Below, piece by piece: positions 8,825 to 17,412 of a DNA stretch of 32,852 bases (positions are counted from its first letter, which is position 1; each line of letters starts with the position of its first letter). The notes below the pieces were generated by a model that was not told where the DNA came from, did no database searches, and saw only the letters and a program-made list of their open reading frames with translations. The stretch is from Promethearchaeota archaeon (GTDB taxonomy: Archaea > Asgardarchaeota > Lokiarchaeia > Sigyniarchaeales > SOKP01): positions 1 through 32,852 of the forward strand of contig SHMW01000049.1 in the NCBI GenBank assembly GCA_008080735.1, given 5' to 3'. The translations under genes and the position numbers were made by a program.

Positions 8825-10324
8825 TTATTTATAGATTATTAGTCCATTTTTCTTTAAACTTGCCAGATTTGAAGGAATTTTAATATTTTGGTTGAAATTT
8901 AAATCCAAGATTCTTAGATTTTTTAATTTTTCGAGTGAAGCGGGAATTTCCTCTAAATTATTTCCCCATAAGCTTAAAATTTCTAAGGATTTAATCTCTG
9001 CGATCCATTCTGGTAGTTCTGATATTTGGTTCCAACTTAAATTAAGTCGTTGTAATGATTTTAAGCAGGTTAAAGCTTTTGGAAGGAATTTCAAATTATT
9101 ATTCCATAACGTTAATTCCTCCAAAGATTTCAGGCTTGATATTGATTCTGGTAAATTTTCTATAATATTATCATACAAGTGCAATTCTTTAAGTGAAGTC
9201 AAATTACCAATCCAAAAAGGTACATCAATGAGTCTATTACCACCTAATCCCAATCTCTTCAAATTTTTTAATTTCCGAATCGCATCTGGGATATGTTCGA
9301 AGTTATTAGAACCTAAATCTAAGAGTTCTAGGTTTTTTAAATTTCCTAAATTTTTTGGTAATCTTTTAATCTGATTCCCGTGTAAGATTAGCTCTTGGAG
9401 GTTAAATAAGGAGCCAATTGTATTGGGTATTTCAATTAGGTTATTGGAGCGCAAATTAAAGATATTTAAACTAATTAAATCTCCTATGGTTGGCGGTAAT
9501 TCTTTTAATTTATTATTTTTTATGTTTAGATATTCCAATTCATGAAGATATTTAATTTCTTGAGGGATCTTCTTTAGTTTATTATAGCTTACATCTAAGA
9601 ATTTTAAGTTTTTGAGATTTTTTATGGTATTTGGACATTTCCTTATTCGATTGAACTTGAGATCTAATTTTCTCAGTGATTTTAATTTACAAACAAAATC
9701 TGGTAAATAATTAAGCATATTATATTCAAATACATGGCTACCGATATTAGACAAATCAAGCTCAATAATTTTTCCCTCATCTAACGTATACAATATCTTA
9801 TCAAATTTTTTTTCCAAGAACTTTAAGATATAATAATTATTAAGAATTTCAGCAATTTCTCTCCCATTTTGATACAGATTTGGATTTTTTTCTAAATATT
9901 TCTCAATATGAGTTTTAAATGGAGAAGATTCTACTTTCTGTATGTCATTATTTAATAAATCCATAGCTTCTTCATTGTTTATTTCTCCTAATGCTTTAAT
10001 AATCGTGATCAAACAATTTATAGAAGTTTCATGGGCAAGACTCCATTTCATGGCATTAAAAGCCTTGTTTAAAAAATGGTCTTTCATTATTTTTGCAGCC
10101 AAACATCTCACTCGTGAATCTGAATCCGAAATGAGTAAGTTTTCAATCAATTCATAAATTTTCTCTTTTTTGGTATGTAATTCAACCAGAAGTTTTAAGC
10201 TTTCTATTCTATGATTCAGATTACTACTTTTTTCAATTACAGAGATGAGTTGCTGAATAGCTGCTGATTTATTCAATAAATCTGAATTATAATTCTTTAA
10301 AATGCTTTCTGGTCTTAGATCCAT
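8825..10324 (-). CDS. HEAT-like/leucine-rich-repeat protein, paralog 2
   Basis: A 499-residue paralog of its neighbours. The N-terminal helical region (about 1-165) has LLISDSDSRVRCLAAKIMKDHF, followed by a short linker with LDEGKIIELDLSNIGS. About twelve 23-residue LRRs follow, for example LTSLKELHLYDNIIENLPES. It is longer than paralog 1 by about two repeats, consistent with repeat gain or loss within the family. Middle gene of the three, 9 nt ahead of paralog 1 and 62 nt after paralog 3, so co-transcription is likely. Function unknown; presumably a protein-interaction scaffold. Confidence 0.85.
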   Translation of the reverse strand: MDLRPESILKNYNSDLLNKSAAIQQLISVIEKSSNLNHRIESLKLLVELHTKKEKIYELIENLLISDSDSRVRCLAAKIMKDHFLNKAFNAMKWSLAHETSINCLITIIKALGEINNEEAMDLLNNDIQKVESSPFKTHIEKYLEKNPNLYQNGREIAEILNNYYILKFLEKKFDKILYTLDEGKIIELDLSNIGSHVFEYNMLNYLPDFVCKLKSLRKLDLKFNRIRKCPNTIKNLKNLKFLDVSYNKLKKIPQEIKYLHELEYLNIKNNKLKELPPTIGDLISLNIFNLRSNNLIEIPNTIGSLFNLQELILHGNQIKRLPKNLGNLKNLELLDLGSNNFEHIPDAIRKLKNLKRLGLGGNRLIDVPFWIGNLTSLKELHLYDNIIENLPESISSLKSLEELTLWNNNLKFLPKALTCLKSLQRLNLSWNQISELPEWIAEIKSLEILSLWGNNLEEIPASLEKLKNLRILDLNFNQNIKIPSNLASLKKNGLIIYK

Positions 10325-10386
10325 ATCTTGTACTATTGTAATTAAATTCTAAAATCCATTTAAATTTGTATTTTATTAGCGATAGA

Positions 10387-11889
10387 TTATACTTTAATAT
10401 GAACTCCATTTTCTTTTAATTCTCTGAGAATATCGGGTGGTTTTGAAAAATTATTAAAATTCAGATATAAGGATTTTAGATTTCTAAGGTTTTTTATTGT
10501 CTCTGGGATTTCACTGAGATTATTTCGCCATAAATTCAATTCTTCTAAGGAATCCAAACACCCAATCCAGGCGGGAAGATTTTCAATTTGGTTCCAGCTC
10601 AAATTGAGTACTTTCAGATTTTTGAGATGTATTAGATTTTCGGGCAACATTTTTAATTGATTATTTCTGAGATTCAACTCTTCCAAAGAGTCAATTTCAC
10701 CGAAAATCGAAGGAAAATGTTGCAGATGATTATCATAAATGTTAAAGACCTTCAAGCATTCTAATTCTCTAATCCAATCGGGAACCCTAGATATATTATT
10801 GCGACCAAGGCTCAACTTTTCTATTTTTTTACATTTCCCAATAAAATGAGGGATTTTGTGAAATCGATTCCATCCCAAATCTAAATAGAGTAGGGATTCC
10901 AATTTTTCAAAATTTTTGGGTAAAGATGACAATTTATTATGGTAAAGATCTAATATTTTTAGTCTCTTTAAAACCCCAATCGAACTTGGCAACGCTCTTA
11001 GAAGATTATCTCTTAATATTAAGATCTCCAATGATTCCAATTTTTTTAAGGAATTTGGTAAAGATTTAAGCTTATTTGATTTTAAGATGAGTTTTTTTAA
11101 CTTTTTCAGAGATCCTATTGAATTTGGTAAGGAATATAATCGATTATAACTCAGATCAATGATTTCAAGATAATTTTCTTTTGGGAAACGGATTTCTAAT
11201 TGTAAGAGATCATTATTACTGATGTCGAGATGTTTTAATAGAGAAAGAGAAAGGATCTGTTGGAGAGATTTAGATACTTTATTCGATCGTAAACCTTGAG
11301 TATCTATTCCTGAGAGATCTAACTTCACAATCTCCCCTTTTTCATTTTCTTCAAATTTTAAATAGCCTAATTTAAGTTTTAATGAAGAGATGATATAATA
11401 ATTAATTAAAATCTCCGCCAGTTGTTTAGTGTTGAAATTTTGATATAATCCATCCTCGATTATTTCTTTTAAATTATATTTATACTGCTTTCCATCAATA
11501 GTATTTATATTATCAAGTAAGATCTGTTTTGATTCCTCCGTTTCAATTTCCCCTAATATTGAGAGAATAGCTATTGTACATGCTAACGTTTTTTCATTCA
11601 TTAATGCCCATTTTAGTGGCTTAAGTGATTTTTCCAAAAATAATTTTTTAAGCGTCTTGGCGCAAAGAGCCCGAACTTTTTCGCTTGAATCGGAAATCAA
11701 ACTATTTTCAAGGACTTGATATATTTTATCTGAATTTATGTTTAATTTGTTAATTATTTGGATAGTCTCTAACCTATCTATTTCCTTTTTAGAACGCTCA
11801 AGCAAAAAGACTAAAGAGTTTTTCATAGACTCATAATCTATAATTCCCTTTTCAAAGTTGTTAAGAATTTCTTTAGCATTTAAACTCAT
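10387..11889 (-). CDS. HEAT-like/leucine-rich-repeat protein, paralog 3
   Basis: A 500-residue paralog with the same plan: a helical N-terminus with SLISDSSEKVRALCAKTLKK, a linker ending in GEIVKLDLSGIDTQGL, and about twelve LRRs of 23 residues. One mid-array repeat starts CKKIEKLSLGRN, a Cys in place of the usual Leu. No targeting signal is seen. First of the three LRR genes, 73 nt downstream of the radical SAM gene; that gap is AT-rich, so it may carry its own promoter or be read from upstream. Function unknown beyond probable protein binding. Confidence 0.85.
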   Translation of the reverse strand: MSLNAKEILNNFEKGIIDYESMKNSLVFLLERSKKEIDRLETIQIINKLNINSDKIYQVLENSLISDSSEKVRALCAKTLKKLFLEKSLKPLKWALMNEKTLACTIAILSILGEIETEESKQILLDNINTIDGKQYKYNLKEIIEDGLYQNFNTKQLAEILINYYIISSLKLKLGYLKFEENEKGEIVKLDLSGIDTQGLRSNKVSKSLQQILSLSLLKHLDISNNDLLQLEIRFPKENYLEIIDLSYNRLYSLPNSIGSLKKLKKLILKSNKLKSLPNSLKKLESLEILILRDNLLRALPSSIGVLKRLKILDLYHNKLSSLPKNFEKLESLLYLDLGWNRFHKIPHFIGKCKKIEKLSLGRNNISRVPDWIRELECLKVFNIYDNHLQHFPSIFGEIDSLEELNLRNNQLKMLPENLIHLKNLKVLNLSWNQIENLPAWIGCLDSLEELNLWRNNLSEIPETIKNLRNLKSLYLNFNNFSKPPDILRELKENGVHIKV

Positions 11890-11962
11890 TTCTTAAGAAT
11901 AGCTAAGTGAATAGTAAATTAAATTATTTTATATCTCTCTCTCAAGTCTAATTTTGGGATAT

Positions 11963-13192
11963 CTAAGCTACTCCCGGCTTCATGCAACATTTCTTATATT
12001 TATCTCCACTTCCACAGGGACATGGGTCATTCCGTCCAAATTTAACTGAGATTTTACAATCTCTCTTTGGTATATTTCGCTCTAAACGAATTTTTTTTGC
12101 TAGATTTTCAAAAGAAGGTAATGTATGAGCATAGAACTTTTTCCATCCCTTGCATAAAACACTCAGAGTCTTTGGATTGTTAATATTACCTGGACGATTT
12201 TTCTGACAATCTCCATAACAGATATTTAGGAAAGGACATCTTTTACATTCTTCATTTAATATCGACTTATTAGAGCCAAATTTTTTGTAGACCGGGGAAC
12301 TTAAGAAATCTTCCCATTCCCCAGTATTAATATTACCCAGATATAAATCATCTCTAACAAAAAAGTCGCATGGATATACTCCTCCATCATGTTCTACTAC
12401 GAAATATTGACAACAGTTATTGTTCATATAGCATACATGAGTCTCCCCATATATTAGATATTCCAATATTGAGTCGAAGAGTCGTACAGAGACCCGATAT
12501 TTATCTTTTTTGATCCAGAGATCAAAGATCTTACAGAGAAAATCCCCCCATTGTTCCCCAGTTATCGAGAAGGGAAGAGGATCATTGTTTTGGTCGAATT
12601 CTATACATGGAATATACTGGTGATAATAAAAATTATTATCTAACATGTACCTATAGATTTTTTCTGGTTGTCTAACACCCTTAGCATTCACGAGCATTAA
12701 TATATTGAATTGCACGTCATATTTTTTTAGGTTCTTAATTCCTTTCATAACCAGAGAATGTGTGTTTTTATCACCTATGGTTTTTCTATAATGATTATGG
12801 AGCTCGGGTGGTCCATCTAGACTCATACCAATCAAAAATTTATATTGAGCAAAAAATTTAGCCATTTCATCTGTGATTAGCGTTCCGTTTGTCTGTAATC
12901 CATTGCTGACCAGTGCTCCGCTATGTCCATACCTTTGCTGATATTTTACCACATTTTTAAAAAAATCCACCCCCATCAGGGTCGGTTCCCCGCCTTGCCA
13001 TCCGAAAGCATAATTCCCATTTTGATTTGTTCTCATATAACTTGAAATCATTCGCTCTAAAGTCTCATCTAACATCCGTGGTTTAGGATCTTGAATATCC
13101 AGATGATCAATATAAAAACAGTATTTACAGCGTAGATTACAGTCTGCCCCAGCAGGTTTAACCAAGAGGGAAAAGGGCTTATAATTACTCAT
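11963..13192 (-). CDS. Radical SAM/SPASM maturase, anSME type, with C-terminal SEC-C motif
   Basis: A 409-residue radical SAM enzyme. The SAM-cluster motif is CNLRCKYC near residue 18, followed by GWQGGEPTLMG and a conserved MSLDGPPELHN. The SPASM region has cysteines in NNNCCQYF, GGVYPCDFF and CKRCPFLNICYGDCQ for two auxiliary [4Fe-4S] clusters. The last 25 residues add a SEC-C metal-binding motif (NDPCPCGSGDKYKKCC). The family oxidises a Cys or Ser of sulfatases to formylglycine, or modifies peptides. No sulfatase or obvious peptide substrate lies nearby, so the substrate is open. The start is chosen at MSNYKPFSLLVKPAGADCN, typical for the family. Confidence 0.88.
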   Translation of the reverse strand: MSNYKPFSLLVKPAGADCNLRCKYCFYIDHLDIQDPKPRMLDETLERMISSYMRTNQNGNYAFGWQGGEPTLMGVDFFKNVVKYQQRYGHSGALVSNGLQTNGTLITDEMAKFFAQYKFLIGMSLDGPPELHNHYRKTIGDKNTHSLVMKGIKNLKKYDVQFNILMLVNAKGVRQPEKIYRYMLDNNFYYHQYIPCIEFDQNNDPLPFSITGEQWGDFLCKIFDLWIKKDKYRVSVRLFDSILEYLIYGETHVCYMNNNCCQYFVVEHDGGVYPCDFFVRDDLYLGNINTGEWEDFLSSPVYKKFGSNKSILNEECKRCPFLNICYGDCQKNRPGNINNPKTLSVLCKGWKKFYAHTLPSFENLAKKIRLERNIPKRDCKISVKFGRNDPCPCGSGDKYKKCCMKPGVA

Positions 13193-13350
13193 TTCTTTTT
13201 GTTTATATTTCTAAGGTTTATTCTACAGATAACGGAGTTATTGGAATAACTTAAAATTTTTTCTTATAATAGAAATTTAATCTTGAAAAAGTGTTATAAA
13301 GAATAGCGGAAAACATAGGTGGCGAGAAAATCTCCTATAGGAATAATAGA

Positions 13351-14922
13351 TCATATTCTTTCGATTAACATTCCACCAAGAATTATCGGTCCGCCTGTGC
13401 TGTTATAAATTTTTCTGGCACGCCTTAATTTATTTTCGCTATTCGAATATATCGTAAAAATCTTTTCCCCTTTTTCAATTTTGGCACCTTGTTTTCTATA
13501 GATCTCAACCCCCGAAGTTTTCGCATAAGGACATCCGGCTGCCTTCGCGATTTGGTTAATTATGGCATTATCAACCTCAGTGATGTGCCCTGATTTATTT
13601 GAATAAAAATCTTTCTGGTATGGGCCTAATTCGATATCATCCGGTTGGATATCCGGATCTCCCCCTTGAAGTTCAATTATATCTCTCATTTTTTTATACG
13701 CATTTCCCGATTGCAAGATCTGTTTTGCCAGGGTTTGGCCTTCACCTCTCTGTGCTTTACCGCCCATTTCTAGGAGAATTCCGGCTAAAGATGTGGATTT
13801 TTCTATAAGGGAATTGGGTCCCACATTGTAATCCAATAGTAACCTTAATGCTTCTTTCGCCTCAATGGCGGGCCCAACTGCGTGCCCTATTGGTTGATGT
13901 GCTAAAGTGAGAGCACATTCTGCTTTAACGCCAAAATTGCTAGCAATTTGTTTAAATACGTGAGCAAATTCTTTACCCCGTGATGGAGTGGAGAATTTTG
14001 TACCCTCTCCAACAGGGATATCTAAAACTAAACCAGCATTTACTCCCATCGCAATTTTCTTGGCTAATATCGAAGGAATCATCAGTCCCCATGGATCATA
14101 ATGAAGTGGTCGCTCCACTTCGATAAGAACATTATCAGCGGGCGCAATATCTAAAGCTCCTCCCCAAATGATACACGCATTCAATTCGGACACCATTTTC
14201 TCCACTTCCTCGGAGGTAAACGTGACAGGTGCCAGAACTTCCATCGAATCCGCAGTTCCAGAAGGAGAGGTAATCGCTCTCGTACTGGTTTTTGGAATAA
14301 TCAAACCCGCAGCAGCAACTATGGGAACAATGATTAAGGAGACTTTGTTGCCCGGAACTCCACCTGTTAGCTATATTTACTAAATGTAACTATATGTGCT
14401 ATGTTTATCAAAAACTTCCGGACCAAAATTAAATTTCTCCCCACTTTCGGCTTCTGCTAAGGTTAAAGCGGTCATTTCTTCATTATCCGCACCATTTATT
14501 GCGATACCCGTAATGAAGGAGGCAAGTTCTATTTTTGATAAACTGCCCGAGACCGCATCATTGATAATCCTATTTATCTCATCCCCGCTTAATTTGTGAT
14601 TGTTGATCTTCTTCTTAATGTATTTATAAGAATCTGGAGGTTCTGAGGGTTTTACAGACACTTCATCTCCCTCATTCATATGTTCATAATCTCTTAGAGT
14701 ATTCTCAAAGATTCCAATCTCACCTGACGCCAAAATTGCATCAGAATGAGCAATTTGGACGATAGCGACCCAGAATTTATCATTTAGTCTTTCTGTGGCC
14801 ACATTCTTTATAGTGACACGTTCTCCTGCTTTTTGCCCTAACTTGGCCGCATCTTTATAATTTAGTACTACATCTTTGGTATTACTAGTTTCAAAATTAA
14901 TTTTTTTTACTTTCAGTCTCAT
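13351..14922 (-). CDS. deoA: AMP phosphorylase, interrupted by a candidate intron (exons 14922-14396 and 14365-13351)
   Basis: AMP phosphorylase converts AMP and phosphate to adenine and ribose 1,5-bisphosphate, feeding the archaeal NMP pathway towards type III RuBisCO. Exon 1 (14922-14396) gives the N-terminal domain and the start of the catalytic domain; exon 2 (14365-13351) continues with GGVPGNKVS, IIPKTSTRAITSPSGTAD, VTFTSEEVEKM and LVLDIPVGEGTK. Joined, they make 513 residues, the normal family length, and the phosphate-binding DKHSTGG motif is rebuilt with Thr176 spanning the junction (phase 2). Unjoined, translation stops in the insert after 180 residues, which would lack most of the active site. 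The stop is TGA. There is no other break, and codon use is alike on both sides. Joining is inferred, not demonstrated. Confidence 0.88.
14366..14395 (-). other. Candidate 30-nt bulge-helix-bulge intron in the AMP phosphorylase gene
   Basis: Thirty nt containing in-frame TAG, TAA and TAG lie between the two halves of the KHSTGG motif. On the minus strand, exon TAGC (14401-14398) pairs perfectly with GCTA at the insert's 3' end (14371-14368), giving a 4-bp central helix. It is flanked by two 3-nt ACA bulges (14397-14395 and 14367-14365). Inside is a hairpin, 14394-14372, with TATAGTTAC against GTAAATATA (8 pairs, one G.A) and a 5-nt loop. Cleavage after the second bulge base on each side, as archaeal splicing endonuclease does, removes exactly 30 nt. 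The outer exon-exon helix is weak (C-G and A-U only), as in relaxed BHB motifs. Confidence 0.8.
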
Positions 14923-14968
14923 TTTTGTTGGTAAAATTTCTTTCTAATGAGAATAAGACAAAATATAT

Positions 14969-16288
14969 TTATAATTTTATTGAAATGGGGAAGGATTTGG
15001 TCTCCTCAACAACTTTTTGATCCGGATCTTCATACTTCAATTTGACTTTTATTTCTGATTCTGCTGCCTCAATGGGCCTTGCATTAATTTCCCACCTAAT
15101 ATTCTCATTTGATCTAAGCGAATAAATCTGTTTTTCTGTGGTTCCCCTTCTCAATTGGAGAGTCTCGGGTAATTCAATCTGAATCTCTAAATTAGAAGCC
15201 TCTCCATCGCTATTATTCTCAATAAGAATCTCAAGGGGAAAGGTCTGATCTATTAATGGGGGTTTGAGATTTTTTATCGCCACATCTAAATAGGTGGGCG
15301 GTGCTGTAAGCTCTATGCTATGTTTCCCTTTATCTTCAATAAAGCATAATAAGGAATGATTTATTTTACATTTCAATTTAAATGGACCGACAAAGCAGTT
15401 TTCAACTTGAAAATGAGGTTTTAATACCAATTGAAATTGGAGAGTTTGTCCGGGAATTAAACTAACCGGCAAATCTGGTTTGGTTTGGATAGTGAGATTA
15501 TCAGATTGATCCATTCGGTATTCGGATATTGTAAATTCTAAAATTGGATAATCATAAAAAGTATTTTTAGCTATGGTTTCTAAGATACTTCCATCTATTT
15601 TTACATCAATTCCAACTAATTCACGGGTGGTGTATGTTTTTTGGTCAAAAATTAGTTCTGGAGTGAGATTGGACTGTATCTCGGCCAATAAGATAGCAAT
15701 CTTTGCGAGTTTCAATTCGATTTCGTTAAGGTTGATTTTTTTGAAATCTTCAATTATTTTTTCTATATATACTGGCTTTTTATCACGAATAGCAATTGTT
15801 AAGTTGGTGGCTAAATGAATTAGGGGATTTTCTTTGAAAAAATCATCTTTAACCATCTTACGAATTTTTTTAAGTAATTGTAATCCTTTATCGGGGTTAC
15901 CTAACACAAAATAACACAAGAATGATAATGATGACAAAACCATATAATAATCTTCCCGAGTACTCGATGATTTCAGTTTTTTCAAATACTCTAAGGATTT
16001 ATTAAACAGAGTCTGTGCATATTCGTATTTTTCTTGATGGAGGGAGGCATCAGCAGCCTTCCGTAGCGAATCTAACACATCAATATGTCTATCATCTTGT
16101 AGATATGAATTTGCTGCTTTAAAATATGCCTCCTCGGCAGATGCATAATCTTTTATCTCTATATAGTTTTCCCCTGCGGATGTGAAATATTTCCCTGCCT
16201 TTTTATACTGAAGCGCATCGAATAATTGCTCTGCTTTTTCAAAATCACTATCCGCTTTCTCATCTGGATCTTTTCCGAAACTAAACAT
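14969..16288 (-). CDS. SNAP-like TPR protein with C-terminal beta-sandwich domain
   Basis: A 439-residue cytoplasmic protein. Residues about 10-200 are TPR-like helical pairs with AEQLFDALQYKKAGKYFTSA, AEEAYFKAANSYLQ and AQTLFNKSLEYLKK, resembling the helical arrays of SNAP and related trafficking proteins. Residues about 215-439 are beta-rich: one segment has PLEILIENNSDGEASNLEIQ and ends with IKVKLKYEDPDQ, a CARDB/Ig-like or arrestin-like pattern. No signal peptide or membrane segment. It sits 46 nt upstream of AMP phosphorylase on the same strand, which may reflect co-transcription rather than shared function. A plain TPR scaffold unrelated to SNAP is the main alternative. Confidence 0.6.
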   Translation of the reverse strand: MFSFGKDPDEKADSDFEKAEQLFDALQYKKAGKYFTSAGENYIEIKDYASAEEAYFKAANSYLQDDRHIDVLDSLRKAADASLHQEKYEYAQTLFNKSLEYLKKLKSSSTREDYYMVLSSLSFLCYFVLGNPDKGLQLLKKIRKMVKDDFFKENPLIHLATNLTIAIRDKKPVYIEKIIEDFKKINLNEIELKLAKIAILLAEIQSNLTPELIFDQKTYTTRELVGIDVKIDGSILETIAKNTFYDYPILEFTISEYRMDQSDNLTIQTKPDLPVSLIPGQTLQFQLVLKPHFQVENCFVGPFKLKCKINHSLLCFIEDKGKHSIELTAPPTYLDVAIKNLKPPLIDQTFPLEILIENNSDGEASNLEIQIELPETLQLRRGTTEKQIYSLRSNENIRWEINARPIEAAESEIKVKLKYEDPDQKVVEETKSFPISIKL

Positions 16289-16371
16289 ATTTAATATATC
16301 TAAATTAATTTAACAATAAAAAGTAAAACAAATGTGAAAAATTTTGTTTTATGAATATAAATTTTAAAAAG

Positions 16372-16381
16372 CTTTAAAAAT
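16372..16381 (+). promoter_or_regulatory. TATA-box-like promoter element for the ZIP gene
   Basis: CTTTAAAAAT lies 40 nt before the ATG at 16421, with a similar TTTTAAAAAG just upstream. The spacing fits an archaeal promoter; which of the two is used cannot be told from sequence. Confidence 0.35.
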
Positions 16382-16420
16382 TAAAAATCTAAAACATACA
16401 AATCGAAACAACTGATAAAT

Positions 16421-17260
16421 ATGGAAGTAATCTATGGATTTATCGCAATTTTTTTTATTGGAGCGCTTAGTTTGATTGGAATCTTTATGATCTCATTAAA
16501 AGAAAAAACTTTAGATAGCATACTTTTTGTTTTAGTTGCATTCGCAACGGGCACTATATTAGCAACCGCATTATTTGATCTTATCCCAGAATCTCTTCAT
16601 CATCTCGAGGAATTAATTGACGAGGGTGCCAGTTTATCCGAAAATTTTGTATTTGGGTTCATTATTCTAGGTTATGTGGTGTTCTTTATTATCGAGCGGT
16701 TCATTTACTGGTTCCACGGACATGCACATCAAAAAGAAAACGAATATGTGTGTTATGATACGGTATCTGAGAATTTGGACATGCCAGTTGAAAAAGGGCC
16801 AAAAATCAAAAATTTTGCCTTACTTAACCTCATTGGTGATGGACTGCATAATTTTTTGGATGGGGTAATAATTATTGTTGCCTTTACGACAAGTATAGGA
16901 AGTGGTATTGTTATCACACTGGCGGTTCTATTCCATGAACTCCCCCAAGAAGTGGGAGATTTTGGTATCCTTTTATATGGCGGATTTTCACGGACAAAAG
17001 CATTGTTATTCAACTTCCTTAGCGCGATGATCGCATTATTGGGGGGCTTATTTGCCTTGTTTGTCACTGGATTAGTTGAAACGTTTAATTTATTCTTTTT
17101 GGCATTCTCCGGGGGAGGATTCTTATACCTTGCCAGTACTGAATTAATGCCAGAGCTGTTAAAGCAAAAGAAAATGAAAAAGTCTATCACTCAAGCTCTG
17201 ATTTTTTTAGCTGGAATTATAGTAATAATCCTACTCGTTTACATTCTTCCCCATGAGTAA
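16421..17260 (+). CDS. ZIP-family metal transporter
   Basis: A 279-residue inner-membrane protein with about eight hydrophobic segments. The metal-binding helices are present: LIGDGLHNFLDGVII in the fourth segment and VLFHELPQEVGDFGILL in the fifth, with the paired HNxxDG and HExPQExGD signatures of zinc/iron transporters. A short His-containing loop (HGHAHQKENE) lies between segments three and four, where ZIPs often have a metal-sensing loop. Length is normal. Stands alone, converging on vhuD. Zinc is the likeliest substrate, but metal choice cannot be read from sequence. Confidence 0.92.
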   Translation: MEVIYGFIAIFFIGALSLIGIFMISLKEKTLDSILFVLVAFATGTILATALFDLIPESLHHLEELIDEGASLSENFVFGFIILGYVVFFIIERFIYWFHGHAHQKENEYVCYDTVSENLDMPVEKGPKIKNFALLNLIGDGLHNFLDGVIIIVAFTTSIGSGIVITLAVLFHELPQEVGDFGILLYGGFSRTKALLFNFLSAMIALLGGLFALFVTGLVETFNLFFLAFSGGGFLYLASTELMPELLKQKKMKKSITQALIFLAGIIVIILLVYILPHE

Positions 17261-17312
17261 AAAAGGCAAACTCAAGTCTAATTATTTATTAAATTTAGAT
17301 ATTAAACCTATG

Positions 17313-17337
17313 AAAAAAATTTAAGAATAAAAATAGT
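17313..17337 (-). terminator. Probable T-rich terminator of hdrA-vhuD
   Basis: The minus strand has a CTATTTTTATTCTTAAATTTTTTT-like T-rich stretch, starting about 67 nt past the vhuD stop and just beyond the SECIS-like hairpin. It would leave the hairpin inside the mRNA 3' end, as a 3'-UTR SECIS requires. Confidence 0.35.
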
Positions 17338-17345
17338 AAAATCTG

Positions 17346-17412
17346 ACCGAATACCTGTGCAAGGTTGTCATCTTACGACTAAAATTTGCTCGAAAGAGTC
17401 ATCCTATTCGGT
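17346..17412 (-). ncRNA. SECIS-like RNA hairpin at the vhuD stop codon
   Basis: On the minus strand the basal stem is ACCGAATA (17412-17405) with TATTCGGT (17353-17346). Two further G-C pairs (17404-17403 with 17364-17363) lead to a core with ATGA (17402-17399) facing TGAC (17370-17367), which allows tandem G.A pairs (17400 with 17368, 17399 with 17369). Above it, 17396-17390 pairs with 17378-17372 (six pairs, one U.U), closing an 11-nt loop (17389-17379) that carries an AAA. The AA begins 11 nt after the ATGA. Core, AA loop and spacing match eukaryotic SECIS elements. The stem's 5' strand includes the last codons and stop of vhuD. A 9-nt bulge (17362-17354) is a weak point. Confidence 0.7.

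Noticed and set aside
7457..11889. DNA-level tandem repeats in the LRR genes
   Set aside because: The periodicity is 69 nt from 23-residue protein repeats with diverged DNA; it is explained by the LRRs.
13320..13350. A SECIS-like or regulatory hairpin after the AMP phosphorylase stop
   Set aside because: Only a 3-4 bp GAG/CTC stem with no core motif.
13351..14304. A separate gene starting at TTG 14304 (317 residues)
   Set aside because: It is the C-terminal part of AMP phosphorylase and lacks the phosphate-binding motif; an independent protein is unlikely.
14366..14395. The insert as a translational bypass element (ACA take-off and landing codons, stop after take-off, hairpin inside)
   Set aside because: It fits superficially, but the 4-bp helix and two 3-nt bulges are exactly the archaeal splicing signal and explain the repeated ACA. 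Kept only as an alternative.
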